Shown in pieces: positions 1-10,864 of a stretch of 64,000 nucleotides of DNA (position 1 is its first letter; each line of letters begins with the position of its first letter). The notes beneath the pieces are model-generated. The model was not told where the DNA came from. It searched no databases and was given only the letters and a program-made list of their open reading frames with translations. The position numbers were made by a program, and so were the translations under genes. Origin of the DNA: Hysterangium stoloniferum (Eukaryota > Basidiomycota > Agaricomycetes > Hysterangiales > Hysterangiaceae); the NCBI GenBank assembly GCA_015178975.1, contig WHVD01000217.1:1-64000 (forward strand), in the 5' to 3' direction.

Positions 1-299
1 GCACGTCGTGACGTTGCCGTCACATGATGTCACATGATCGCGCGATAATAATGTGCATATATGTAGTAATATAATATAATAAAAACCCGGCCTCTCGAAA
101 TTAGATAACCCGGCTTTATTATATTTATATTTTGACCGCTCTAGGCTTCAATTACATAATGTGATGTCATTCAAAGCTTTCAGTATTCGAAGTTAAAAGG
201 AAACAGCCTAATTCTTGGAATAATAAATAAAATAAAATAAATGGAAATAAATTGAAATAAATTCGGGAAAATTACGGGAAAATTGTGAAAATCAACTGG
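1..299. other. AT-rich non-coding lead-in
   Basis: No gene is visible. The stretch is AT-rich with short TATAAT-like runs and a few CpG-containing words near the left edge. It runs straight into the CT-rich minisatellite. Confidence 0.5.
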
Positions 300-1540
300 A
301 TACATCACACACTCCCATTCACAGCACACCCTCTCTCTTTCCTCCAGGTGATGCATGGACTCTTTCCTTCTCCCTCCGTCCTGCGCTAATCCACCTCCTC
401 TCTCTTTCCTCCAGTGAGTGTGTGTACTGTTTCCTTCTCTCTCTGTCCTCCTCTGATTGACCTCTTCTCTCTTTCGTCCAGCTGGTGCGTATACCATTTC
501 CTCTTTCTTTGTCCTCTGATCATCCTCCTCTCTTTCCTCCAGGTGCGTTTACCATTTCCTTCTCTCTCCGTCCTCCTCTTATCGGGACCCTCTCTCTTTC
601 CTCCAGCTGGTGCGTGTACTACACCTTCTCCCTTTGTCCTCCTCTCTCTTCCCTCCAGCCGGTGCATGTACTGCTCCTTCCCCCTCTGTCCTCCTCTCTC
701 TTTCCTCCAGCCAGTGCATGTACCGTTTCCTCCTCCCTTCGTCCTCCTCTCTCTTTCCTCCAGGAGGTGTGTGTACCGTTTCCTTCTCTCTTCGTCCCCC
801 TCTAATTGGCCTCCTCTCTTTCCTCCAGCTGGTGTGTGTACTGTTTCTTTCTCCCTTTGTACTCCTGTGATTGGCCTCCTCTCTTTCCTCCAGCCGGTGG
901 GTGTACCATTTCTTTCTCCCTTTGTCCTCCTCTGATCGGCCTCTCTTTCCTCCAGGAGGTGTGTGTACCATGTCCTTCTCTCTTCATCCTCCTCTAATTG
1001 GCCTCCTCTCTCTTTCCTCCAGCCGGTGCATATACCGTTTCCTTCTCCCTTCATCCTCTCTCTTTCCTCCAGGAGGTGTGTGTGCCATTTCCTTCTCTCT
1101 TTGTCCTCTGATCGGCCTCCTCTCTCTTTCCTCCAGCCACTGCGTGTACCGTTTCCTTCTCCTTGTGTCCTCCTCTCTCTTTTCTCCAGGAGGTGTGTGT
1201 CCCCTTTCCTCCTCCCTCCATCCTCTGATTGGCCTCCTCTCTCTTTCCTCCAGCAAGTGCATGTACTATTTCCTTCTCTCTCCATCCTGCTCTGATCGGC
1301 CCTCTCTCTTCCCTCCAGGTGGTTTGTGTACCCTTTCCTTCTCTCTTCATCCTGCCCTGATTGTCCTCCATCCTCTTTCCTCCAGCCAGTGCGTGTTCCT
1401 CTGATTGGCCTACTCTCTCTTTCCTACAGCATGTCTACCATTTTTTCAGTGAGTGTGTGTACTGTTTCCTTCTCTCTTTGTCCAGCTGCTGTGTGTACTG
1501 TTTCCTTCTTCCTCCGTCCCCATCTGATTGGCCTCAATAA
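300..1540. repeat. CT-rich minisatellite, round 1
   Basis: About 18 degenerate copies of a 50-69 bp unit, each containing a pyrimidine tract ending in TTTCCTCCAG followed by a GGTGYGTGTACC-like word and a TTCCTTCTCTC tract. The unit repeats at about 347, 413, 482, 541, 606, 657, 709, 764, 829 and on to 1385. Both strands are open over long stretches because the pyrimidine strand has few stop triplets. The predicted peptides are low-complexity and shift frame between units, so I do not call genes here. Confidence 0.9.
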
Positions 1541-1680
1541 AATCAGAATAATTCAAATAAAATATAATAAGTGAATATAAAATGTTTTAAAATAAAATAA
1601 ATTGAAATGAAAAACAATAAAATAAAATAAAATTCAATAAATCAAAATAAAATGCTAAATCAAAATAAATAAATTGAGTG
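1541..1680. repeat. AATAAAAT-rich tract, round 1
   Basis: Simple AT-rich tract of AATAAAAT/CAATAAATC words. The same tract follows the CT minisatellite at 4900-5065 and 9370-9540, so it is a fixed part of the higher-order unit. Confidence 0.8.
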
Positions 1681-1694
1681 ACCACAGTAATTAC

Positions 1695-1940
1695 TTGCAG
1701 TTGAGAGTCAATTTAACCACTCTTTCAATTTGTAACCATTGTTTCCATTTGTAACCTGTGTCTCCTTTTGTAACCATTGTGTCCTTTTGTGGCTGTGGCT
1801 TCCATTTGTGACTGATGTTTGCTTTTCTATTGTTTTCCATTTTTGGAACACTTTCCGTTCTTGGAACACTTTCCATTCTTAGAACACTTTCCACTCTTAG
1901 AACACTTTCCGTTCTTAGAACACTTTCCATTCTTTAAATG
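1695..1940. repeat. Short TTTGTAACC and ACTTTCC arrays, round 1
   Basis: Starts with a conserved lead containing GAGAGTCAATTTAACCACTC, which reappears at about 9565. It continues as degenerate TTTGTAACCATTG repeats to about 1830 and then 18-bp ACTTTCCRTTCTTAGAAC repeats. Confidence 0.8.
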
Positions 1941-1979
1941 GCTTTAGTTCTAAAACAGCAAAGCCCCAGATATACTTAG

Positions 1980-2395
1980 AAGTTATGTAATGGTTGTTCC
2001 CTTTTGTAACGGTTGATTCCTTTGTAACCGTTGATTCCTTTGTAACCGTTGATTTCTTTGTAACCGTTGATTTCTTTTGTAACCGTTGTAACCATTGATT
2101 CCTTTGTAACTGTTGATTCCTTTGTAACTGTTGATTCCTTTGTAACTGTTGATTCCTTTGTAACCGTTGATTCCTTTGTAACCGTTGATTCCTTTGTAAC
2201 CGTTGATTCCTTTGTAACCGTTGATTCCTTTGTAACCGTTGATTCCTTTGTAACCGTTGATTTCTTTTGTAACCGTTGATTTCTTTTGTAACCTTTGATT
2301 TCTTTTGTAACCTTTGATTTCTTTTGTAACCGTTGATTTCTTTGTAACCTTTGTATCCTTCCTTTGTAACTACTGTTTTCTATGTTACTGTTGTT
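1980..2395. repeat. 18-bp TTTGTAACCGTTGATTCC minisatellite
   Basis: About 20 tandem copies of a 17-18 bp unit (TTTGTAACCGTTGATTCC with a few substitutions). Apparent ORFs on both strands encode only the repeat period and are not genes. Confidence 0.95.
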
Positions 2396-2399
2396 TCCT

Positions 2400-2900
2400 T
2401 TATAACACTTTCCATTCCCTGAACACTTTCTGTCTAACATGACTTTCCATTCTAATGTGACTTTCTGTTCTAATGCAACTTTCCTTTCTAATGCGACTTT
2501 CCATTCTAATGCGACTTTCCATTCTAACATGACTTTCCATTCTAAATGACTTTCCGTTCTAATGCAACTTTCCTTTCTAAATGACTTTCCGTTCTAATGC
2601 AACTTTCCTTTCTAAAGTGACTTTCTGCTCTAACACGAAAAGTGACTTTCCATTCTAAATGACTTTCCGTTCTAATGTGACTTTCTGTTCTAATGCAACT
2701 TTCCTTTCTAATGCGACTTTCCATTCTAAAGTGACTTTCCATTCTAAATGACTTTCCGTTCTAATGCAACTTTCCTTTCTAAAGTGACTTTCCGTTCTAA
2801 AGTGACTTTCCGTTCTAAAGTGACTTTCCGTTCTAAAGTGACTTTCCGTTCTAAAGTGACTTTCCGTTCTAAAGTGACTTTCCGTTCTAACAGCTTCCCT
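2400..2900. repeat. 18-bp ACTTTCCGTTCTAAAGTG minisatellite
   Basis: Tandem 17-18 bp units. The right part (2775-2890) is the most homogeneous, with perfect or near-perfect AAAGTGACTTTCCGTTCT copies; the left part is more diverged. The gradient suggests recent local expansion at the right side. Confidence 0.95.
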
Positions 2901-2914
2901 TTTAGAACAATGGG

Positions 2915-3055
2915 CCTCAGAAATACTTAAGAGTCATGGATGCGGGGGGGTTTGGGGGGCGAAGCCCCCCAACAAGCCGGAGCCCGCAGCGAAGTTGTGG
3001 GGCAGGTCACGAAGTGACCGCCCCGCAGCGTAGCAAGGGTTCCCAGGCTTGTCCA
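2915..3055. repeat. GC-rich mini-hairpin junction, copy 1
   Basis: A compact run of short perfect stems closed by a CGAA-type loop: GGGGGGCGAAGCCCCCC, then GGTCACGAAGTGACC, with CCGCAGCGAAGTTGTGG between them. The same block recurs at 6565-6700 and 6705-6830, with a relic at 10370-10445. It separates the AT-rich minisatellites from the next segment. It has no coding potential. Confidence 0.85.
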
Positions 3056-3184
3056 TATAATGAATTTTGCTTGGTGGGTTGTGGGTCCACCTTGCCTTTT
3101 TTAGTAATTAAGGCGCCCAGATTATGTCATCACCCAGGCTTTTGGATTCCTGTCACACATGTCCCGTCACCCGCGTTCCTGTCA

Positions 3185-3735
3185 CGGATGGCCATCGTCG
3201 TTTACCAACGCGCGCACTCAGTCCCATCCACCGCGCACCACTCCCATCCACGGCTGACCCGCACCCATCCACCGCGCACCCATCCATGGCGCACCCATCC
3301 ACCCGCACCCATCCACCCGCACCCATCCACCGCGCACCCATCCACCGCGCACCCATCCACCCGCTCCCATCCACCCGCTCCCATCCGCCGCGCACCCATC
3401 CACCGCGCACCCATCCACCGCGCACCCATCCACCGCGCACCCATCCACCGCGCACCCATCCACCGCGCACCCAACCACCCGCACCCATCCAGCCGCACCC
3501 ATCCACCGCGAACCCAACCACCCGCACCCATCCAGCCGCACCCATCCACCCGTACCCATCCACCCGTACCCATCCACCGCGCACCCACCCACGGCGCACC
3601 CATCCACCCGCTCCCATCCGCCGCGCACCCATTCACCGCGCACCCATCCGCCGCCCACCCATCCACCGCGTACCCATCCATCACGCACCCACTCCCATCC
3701 ACGGCGCACACACTCCCATCCATGGGCACATGCCT
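3185..3735. repeat. 15-bp CCATCCACCGCGCAC minisatellite
   Basis: About 35 tandem copies of a 15-bp unit (CGCACCCATCCACCG with CCCGC variants), far more GC-rich than its neighbours. The 15-bp period keeps one frame open on each strand, which explains the proline/histidine-rich and glycine/tryptophan-rich ORFs. No gene is called. Confidence 0.95.
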
Positions 3736-3850
3736 GCCCGCCCACTCGGGCACAAACCGGCAAAGCGCGTTCCGTTTGCCAACGCGCGCACGCGCCACGC
3801 CTGTTCGCAACGCGCTGTGCCCATTTGTGCCCAATTGGGCGTGCACCCTG
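3736..3850. repeat. GC-rich spacer related to 8330-8560
   Basis: Contains GGGCACATGCCTGCC, AACGCGCGCACGCG and GTGCCCAATTGGGCGTGCAC words. A diverged copy lies at about 8340-8555, where it again leads into the CT-rich array with the same CCCTGCTCTGATYGGCCCC joint. Confidence 0.75.
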
Positions 3851-4895
3851 CTCTGATTGGCCCCTCCAGTTGGTGCGTGTCCCCTTTCCTTCTCTCTTCA
3901 TCCTCCTCTGATCGTCCTCACCTCTTTCCTCCAGGATGTGTGTCCCCTTTCCTTCTCTCTTTGTCTGTCTGTCTTTCCTCCAGTTGGTGCGTGTCCCCTT
4001 TTCTTCTCTCTTCGTCCTCCTCTGATTGCCTCCTCTCTCTTTCCTCCAGGATGTGTGTGTACCCTTTCTTTCTCTCTTCGTCCTCCACTCATGGGCCTCC
4101 TCTCTTTCCTCCAGGAAGTGCATGTACCCTTTCCTTCTCTCTTCGTCCTCCTCTGATGGCCTCCTCTCTTTCCTCCAGCAAGTGCGTGTCCCCTTTCCTC
4201 CTCTCTTTGTTCTCCTCTGATCGTCCTCCTCTCCCTTTCCTCCAGCGAGTGCGTGTACCCTTTCCTTCTCTCTTTGCCCTCCTCTGATTGTCCTCCTCTC
4301 CCTTTCCTCCAGTGAGTGTGTACCCTTCCCCTCTCCCTTTTTTCTCCAGGAGGTGCGTGTACCCTGTCTTTCTCTCTTTGTCTTCTTCTAATCGTCCTCC
4401 TCTCTCTTTCCTCCAGGAGTTGCATGTAGCCTGTCTTTCTCCCTTTGTCCTCCTCTCTTTCCTCCAGGCGGTGGGTGTACAGTTTCCTTCTCTCTTCATC
4501 CTCCTCTGATTGTCCTCCTCTCTTTCCTCCAGCCAGTGTGTGTACCATTTCCTTCACTCTCCGTCCTGCTCTGGATGGGCCCCTCTCTCTTTCCTCCAGA
4601 TGGTGTGTGTACCATTTCTTTCTCTCTCCATCCTGCTCTGATTGGCCTCTCTTGCCTCCAGGTGGTGCATGTACCATTTCCTTCTTCCTCCATCCTGCTC
4701 TGATCAGCCCCATCTCTCTTTCTTCCAGGGTGCCTGTGCTGTTTCCTTCTCTCTTTGTCCTCTGATTGACCTCCTCTCTCTTTCCTCCAATGAGTGTGTG
4801 TACTGTTTCCTTCTCTCTTCCTCCCCATCTGATTGGCCTCCTGTCTGTCCTCCCGGAGGTGCGTGTCCCCTTTCCTTCTCTTTTTGTCCTCTGAT
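3850..4895. repeat. CT-rich minisatellite, round 2
   Basis: Same family as 300-1540: repeated TTTCCTCCAG-ending pyrimidine tracts at about 50-69 bp spacing. Overlapping ORFs on both strands are low-complexity artefacts. Confidence 0.9.
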
Positions 4896-4899
4896 CACA

Positions 4900-5065
4900 G
4901 CAATCCTAAAATAAAAATAATATACATTAAATAAAAATACAATGGAATAAATTAAAATAAAATGCAGTAAATTAAAGTGAAATTCAATAAATTAGAATAA
5001 AATACAATAAATCAAAATAAAATACATGAATCATGATGAACTAAGTAAATCAAAATAAATAAATC
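4900..5065. repeat. AATAAAAT-rich tract, round 2
   Basis: Simple AT-rich tract equivalent to 1541-1680, ending in a lead related to the one before the first TTTGTAACC array. Confidence 0.8.
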
Positions 5066-5099
5066 AGCTACCCACATTAATTAGTTGACTGACTGTCAA

Positions 5100-5530
5100 T
5101 TCAACCATTGGAACCATTCTTCCGTTGGTAACCATTGTTCCATTTGTGACCATTGTTCCTTTGGTAACCATTGTTCCATTTGTGACCATTGTTCCTTTGG
5201 TAACCATTTTTCCTTTTGTAATGATTCATCCTTTTATACATTGTTCCCTTTGTAACTGTTTGTTCTTTTATAAGTGTTGTTTACTTTGTACCATTGTTTC
5301 CTTTGTAACCATTGATCCTTTTGTAACCATTGATCCATTTGTAACCATTGTTCCTTTTGTAACCATTGTTCCTTTTGTAACCATTGTTCCTTTTGTAACC
5401 ATTGTTCCTTTTGTAACCATTGTTCCTTTTGTAACCATTGTTCCTTTTGTAACCATTGTTCCTTTTGTAACCATTGTTCCTTTTGTAACCATTGTTCCTT
5501 TTGTAACCATTGTTCCTTTTGTAACTGTTA
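5100..5530. repeat. 18-bp TTCCTTTTGTAACCATTG minisatellite, round 2
   Basis: Tandem 18-bp units. About eleven nearly identical copies lie between 5335 and 5525, with diverged ones to the left. Confidence 0.95.
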
Positions 5531-6560
5531 TTTCCATTCTCTAAACACTTTCTGTTCTTTACACAGTTTCCGTTCTTTACACAGTTTCCGTTCTTTACAC
5601 AGTTTCCATTCTTTACACAGTTTCCGTTCTTTACACAGTTTCCACAATTTTTGTTCTCTAAACACTTTCCCTTCTTTGCATGGTTTCCACAATTTCTGTC
5701 TCTGTTCTACAAATACTTTCCATTCTACAAACACTTTCCGTTCTACAAATACTTTCCATTCTACAAATACTTTCCTTTCTACAAACACTTTCCGTTCTAC
5801 AAATACTTTCCATTCTACAAATACTTTCCTTTCTACAAACACTTTCCGTTCTACAAATACTTTCCATTCTACAAATACTTTCCATTCTACAAACACTTTC
5901 CGTTCTACAAACACTTTCCATTCTACAAATACTTTCCATTCTACAAATACTTTCCATTCTACAAATACTTTCCGTTCTACAAACACTTTCCATTCTACAA
6001 ATACTTTCCATTCTACAAATACTTTCCATTCTACAAATACTTTCCTTTCTACAAACACTTTCCGTTCTACAAATACTTTCCATTCTACAAATACTTTCCA
6101 TTCTACAAACACTTTCCGTTCTACAAACACTTTCCATTCTACAAATACTTTCCATTCTACAAATACTTTCCATTCTACAAATACTTTCCGTTCTACAAAC
6201 ACTTTCCATTCTACAAATACTTTCCATTCTACAAATACTTTCCATTCTACAAATACTTTCCGTTCTACAAACACTTTCCATTCTACAAACACTTTCCGTT
6301 CTACAAACACTTTCCATTCTACAAACACTTTCCGTTCTACAAACACTTTCCGTTCTACAAACACTTTCCGTTCTACAAACACTTTCCGTTCTACAAACAC
6401 TTCTGTTCTACAAACACTTCTGTTCTACAAACATTTCCGTTCTCGGAACACTTTCCGTTCTCTGAACACTTTCCGTTCTCTGAACACTTTCCGTTCTCTG
6501 AACACTTTCCGTTCTCTGAACACTTTCCGTTCTCTGAACACTTTCCGTTCAAACAATAAG
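5530..6560. repeat. 18-bp ACTTTCCRTTCTACAAA minisatellite, round 2
   Basis: First TTTCCGTTCTTTACACAG units (5545-5645), then about 40 copies of TTCTACAAAYACTTTCCR (5700-6400), then six TTCCGTTCTCTGAACACT units (6430-6550). Variant units (ATT versus GTT, AAT versus CAC) recur in blocks of several units, the mark of unequal exchange of multi-unit segments. The ORFs of about 290-340 aa on both strands are simply the 18-bp period. Confidence 0.95.
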
Positions 6561-6564
6561 TCTC

Positions 6565-6835
6565 AGAAATACTTAAGAGTTGTCGACGCGGGGGGGTTTG
6601 GGGGGCGAAGCCCCCCAACAAGCTGGAGCCCGCAGCGAAGTTGTGGGGCCGGTCGCAAAGCGACCGCCCCGCAGCGTAGCAAGGGTTCCTAAGCTTGTAA
6701 ATCCTTAAAAGTTGTTGACATGGGGGGGTTTGGGCGGCGAAGCCCCCTAACAAGCTGGAGCCTGCAGCGAAGTTGTGGGGGGGTTCGTGACCACCCCGCA
6801 GTGTAGCAAGGGTTCCTAAGCTTGTCTAATAAGTT
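6565..6835. repeat. GC-rich mini-hairpin junction, copies 2 and 3
   Basis: Two further copies of the 2915-3055 block in tandem (6565-6700 and about 6705-6830), again with GGGGGCGAAGCCCCC, GCAGCGAAGTTGTGG and, in copy 2, GGTCGCAAAGCGACC. In GGTCRCRAAGYGACC both stem sides change together relative to copy 1 (GGTCACGAAGTGACC), a compensatory pattern. Confidence 0.85.
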
Positions 6836-6899
6836 AATTCATGTCAGTGGGTCCATGGGAACTGCTCAGTCACTAATTGGTCAGCATTAGGTCAGCATC

Positions 6900-7010
6900 T
6901 GCAAGTGAAGCAAGTAGCCTGTTTCCCAAGGTATTTGCGAGCGAAGTGAGCCTTAGGTTTCCCATGGTCTGTATTTGCGAGCGAAGTGAGCGCTAGGTTT
7001 TGCATGGTGT
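6900..7010. repeat. Tandem GCGAGCGAAGTGAGC motif pair
   Basis: Two close copies of TATTTGCGAGCGAAGTGAGC, each followed by a CTTAGGTTTYCCATGG-like or CGCTAGGTTTTGCATGG-like tail. Same CGAA-loop style as the GC junctions, but in AT-richer DNA. Confidence 0.6.
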
Positions 7011-7059
7011 TACAGTCACACACATGTTGTGCCTGTCACCGCTTGGTTTCGCAATCCAC

Positions 7060-8230
7060 CTCCTCTCTTTCATACCGTTCCTTCTTCCACCGTCCTCCTC
7101 TGACCATCCTCCTCTCTCTTCCTCCAGCATGTGTGTCCAGCCAGTGTGTGTACCCTCGCCTTCTTCCACCCTCCTCCTCTGACTCTCTTTCATCCAGCAT
7201 CAGCGTCAGTGTGTGCATGTACCATCACCTTCTTCCACCATCCTCCTCTGATCGGCCTCCTCTTTCCTCCAGGATGTGCGTGTACCCATTCCTCCTCTTT
7301 TTCCCCTTCTGATCAGTCTCCTCTCTCTCTTTCCTCCAGGATGTGCATGTAGCCTTTCCTGCCACCTCATTCACATCATGCTGCCTCACCCATGTCATGC
7401 CACCTCACTCATGTTGCACCGCCTCACTCACATCACGCCGCCTCACCCACGTCGCACCGCCTCAGTCATGTCATGCCGCCTTACCCACATCATGCCACCT
7501 CACTCACATCGCGCTGCCTCACTCACATTGTGCCACCTCACTCATGTCACGCCACCTCACGCCTGTACCATTTCCTTCTCCCTTCATCCTCCTCTGATCG
7601 GCCTCCTCTCTTTCCTCCAATCGGTGCGTGTACCCTGTCTTTCTCTCTTCATCCTCCTCTCTCTTTTCTGCAGCCGGTGCATGTACCATCTCCTACTCTG
7701 TTCGTCCTTCTCTGATTGGCCTCCATTCTCTTTCCTCCAGTTGGTGCGTGTACCATTTCCTTCTCTTTTCATCCTCTGATCATCCTCCTCTCTCTTTCCT
7801 TCAGGCAGTGCGTGTACCCTTTCTTCTGTCTCTGTCCTCTGATCGTCCTCTCTCTCTTTCCTCTAGCCAGTGCATGTACTGTTTCCTTCTCTCTTTGCCC
7901 TCCTCTTCTCTTTCCTGTAGCCGGTGCATGTACCATTTCCTTCTCTCTCCATCCTCCTCTGATTGATCTCTTCTCTTTCATCCAGCTGGTGTGTGTATCA
8001 TTTCCTCTTTTTTCATCCTCCTCTGATCATGCTCCTCTCTTTCCTCCAGGTTGTGCATTGTCCCCTTTCTTTCTCTCTTCGTCCTCCTCTGAGGGTCCTC
8101 CTCTCTTTCCTCCAGCCGGTCCGTGTACTGTTTCCTTCTCTCTCTGTCCTCCTCTAATCAGCCTCCTCAGTTTTCCTCCAGGAGGTGCGTGTACCCTGTC
8201 CTTCTCTCTTCTTCCTCCTCTGATCAGCTT
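7060..8230. repeat. CT-rich minisatellite, round 3, with internal 19-bp array
   Basis: CT-rich 50-69 bp units as in rounds 1 and 2. They are interrupted at about 7360-7565 by roughly ten copies of a ~19-bp unit built on GCCRCCTCACTCAYRTCA. No gene is supported. Confidence 0.9.
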
Positions 8231-8560
8231 CCTCAACAGCACGCACACCCACTCAGGCCAAATGGGCACAGCCCTTCGCGTGTAAGTGTGAACAGGCACA
8301 GTGCACCCACTCTCATCCACAGTGCACCCACTCCCATCCACAGGCACATGCCTGCCTGCCAACCTGGGCAGAAACGGGCACGCCACATCATTTGCCAACA
8401 CATGCACAACCACTCGAGCACAAACAGGCACAGCGCCTTGTGTTTGCCAACATGTGCACACGCTGTGCCCTATTGGGCATGCGTTGCATTTGACAATGCA
8501 TGCACGCGCTGCACCTGTTCCCAGTGTGCTGTGCCCGATTGGGCATGCACCCTGCTCTGA
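8230..8560. repeat. GC-rich spacer inside round 3
   Basis: Diverged relative of 3700-3850 (CCACTCCCATCCACAGGCAC, GGCACATGCCTGCC, CCCGATTGGGCATGCACCC). Many CG sites of the round-2 copy appear here as TG or CA, so this copy looks deaminated. Confidence 0.7.
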
Positions 8561-9370
8561 TCGGCCCCTCCAGTTGGTGCGTGTCCCCTTTCCTTCTCTC
8601 TTTGTCCTCCTCTGATCGACCTCTTCTCTTTCCTCCAGGATTTGTGTCCCCATTCCTTCTCTCTTCACCCCTCTGTCTTTCCTCCTGATGGTACATATAC
8701 CTTTCCTTCTCTCTTCATCCTGCCCTGATTGGGCCCCTCTCTCTTTCATCCAGCCACTACGTCTACTGTTGTGGGGGTGTGCAGGTGTTGTCTCTTTGTC
8801 CTCTGACCAGCCTCCCCTCTTTCCTCCAGCTGGTGCATGTACTGCTCCTTCTCTCTTCACCCCTCTCTCTTTCTTCCAGCCGGTGCATGTACTGCTCCTT
8901 CTCTCTTCGCCCCTCTCTCTTTCCTCCAGTCGGTGTGTGTACTGTTTCCTCCTCCCTTCATCCTCCTCTAATTGGCCTCCTCTTTCCTCCAGCCTGTGCG
9001 TGTACCCTTTCCCTCTCCCTTCATCCCCCTCTCTCTTTCCTCCAAGATTGTGCATCGACCATTTCCTTCTCTCTTCGTCCTCCTCTCATGGGCCTCCTCT
9101 CTCTTTCCTCCAGCCGGTGCATGTACCGTTTCCTTCTCCCTTTGTCCTCCTCTCTCTTTTCTCCAGGAGGTGTGTGTACCTCCCTCTGTCCTGCTCTGAT
9201 CGGCCCTCTCTCTCTTCCCTCCAGGTGGTTTTTGTACCCTTTCCTTCGCTCTTCTTCCTGCCCTGATTGGCCTCTGCTCTCCTCCAGCCAGTGTATGTGA
9301 TTCTCTCTTTCGTTCAGGAGGTGCGTGTACCATTTCCTTCTTCCTCTGTCCCCCTCTTATGGGCCTCAAT
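8560..9370. repeat. CT-rich minisatellite, round 3 continued
   Basis: Further TTTCCTCCAG-containing units, ending at the same joint (TGGGCCTCAATTAAATCAGA) as round 1 (about 1530-1550). Confidence 0.9.
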
Positions 9371-9615
9371 TAAATCAGAAGAATTCAAATAAAGTATAAT
9401 AAATGAACATAAAATATTTAAAAATAAAATAAAATAAAATAAATCGAAATGAAAAACAATACAATAAAATAAAATTCAATAAATCAAAATAAAATACAGT
9501 AAATCAAAATAAAGTACATTAAATCCAAATAAATAAGTTGAGTGACCACAGTATTTACTGCAGTTGAGAGTCAATTTAACCACTCTTTCCATTTGTAACC
9601 ATTGTTTCCTTTTGA
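9370..9615. repeat. AT-rich tract and truncated TTTGTAACC start, round 3
   Basis: AATAAAAT tract, then the conserved GAGAGTCAATTTAACCACTC lead, then a single TTTGTAACCATTG unit before homology stops. The third round is broken here. Confidence 0.8.
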
Positions 9616-10369
9616 AATCCAATCATGCAAATAAAATCATGGCAATAATCCATCCATGCTTAAAGAATGCTTATCAATTTTCTATCAATCAATGTCTTTC
9701 TCTACTGTCATTGCTCTTCTGACCTGGGATACTTTTTGGGCCTGTGATTACTTTTGTGAGCTATCATTGCTTTTCTGGCCTATCATTACTTTGCTGAGAT
9801 AGAGTGGCTGGAAAAGGAAATCATTAAGTGGGTGTGTTATTGGGTATCACAATCCCAGAGGACAGTATACATATATAGGTTGAAAATACACATAGGGGCC
9901 TGAACAATGTGGTTCTTAATCCAAAGGTTCTAAATCAATGTTTGAACTGGAGATTAGTAGAATACAAGACAATAATTTATACTAAAAGATTCAATGACAG
10001 ACATGAGTGGAATGGAAGGAAAGTGGGGTATGAAGAGAAACAAATTGAGGAAGAATGAAAACATTATTCCAAGCCAAATATGTAGTATTTAAGAATGTTA
10101 TTATTGATCCATGAGTAAGTATTCAGCAAGGTTCCAAAAGGAGACTGACTTACATTTTTTAGGTTCATTGAATTTACAAAAGTATTCTGAATAATGTAAA
10201 CATTAATCACTTTAAAATAAGTCTCTGAATGAGAATAAATGGAAAGCTGGAATGTACAGAAGTGGTCACAGAAGGTAATACAAAGGTTATGTGATCAAGT
10301 ATTTGAAAATGCTATTCCAAGACAGATATAACTGTTGATGTAGTGTTTAAAGACATTATTATTGATTGA
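9616..10369. other. Non-coding, no recognisable element
   Basis: AT-rich single-copy-looking DNA. I see no ORF of note, splice-consistent gene or repeat border. Confidence 0.5.
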
Positions 10370-10445
10370 CCAGGTCGTGAAGTGACCGAGTAAAGTTGTG
10401 GGGTGGGAGCATGGTGGGGGCTTGCCCCCCACGGGTCACAGCCTT
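10370..10445. repeat. Relic of the GC mini-hairpin block
   Basis: Contains AGGTCGTGAAGTGACC, AAGTTGTGGGG and a GGGGGCTTGCCCCC hairpin. It is a shortened and diverged relative of 2915-3055. Confidence 0.6.
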
Positions 10446-10719
10446 GTTACATTAGGTGACAGCATCTACATGCTTTGTAACACATTTGCATTGTTCACAT
10501 CACATTGATTTGGTCACACCATCAAATAAAATTTATTTTCACCAGATGACTCAGATCTTCTGTGATGAGGAAAAATATGACCTGGGGATACAGGAATATA
10601 CTTCACCAGCCATTCCCTTGCAAGTACAGTCCAAAGTGCACTGAAGATTGGCCTTATTGTACTGTAATGTTCTGCTATGTGACAATGTTAAAGTGGGTGC
10701 AGTCAACAAGTAAGTAGTC

Positions 10720-10864
10720 ATCTTCTGTGTTGGATTTCATTATTACTAGATTTGGTATGACATACATTCCACAGTCTATATAGTCTGGCAGATGTTGTAC
10801 ATACAATCCAGTCAGAAAATCAGCTTAGATTCCCCCCAGTAATCTCAGTACATTTTCTGCTCTT
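10720..10864 (+). mobile_element. LTR remnant, gypsy-type family
   Basis: Contains TCTATATAGTCTGGCAGATG and CAGTCAGAAAATCAGCTTAG, also seen inside the LTRs at about 27030-27080 and 41570-41630. It breaks off at TTTTCTGCTC exactly where repeat unit 1 begins. Confidence 0.6.

Noticed and set aside
1-300. Telomere at the window start
   Set aside because: No TTAGGG-type array is present.
2000-6560. CRISPR array
   Set aside because: Units are contiguous 18-bp repeats without unique spacers, and the genome is eukaryotic with no cas genes.
180-9369. Many overlapping ORFs of 60-390 aa on both strands
   Set aside because: All lie in tandem repeats with few stop triplets; peptides follow the repeat period, appear on both strands and have no domain.
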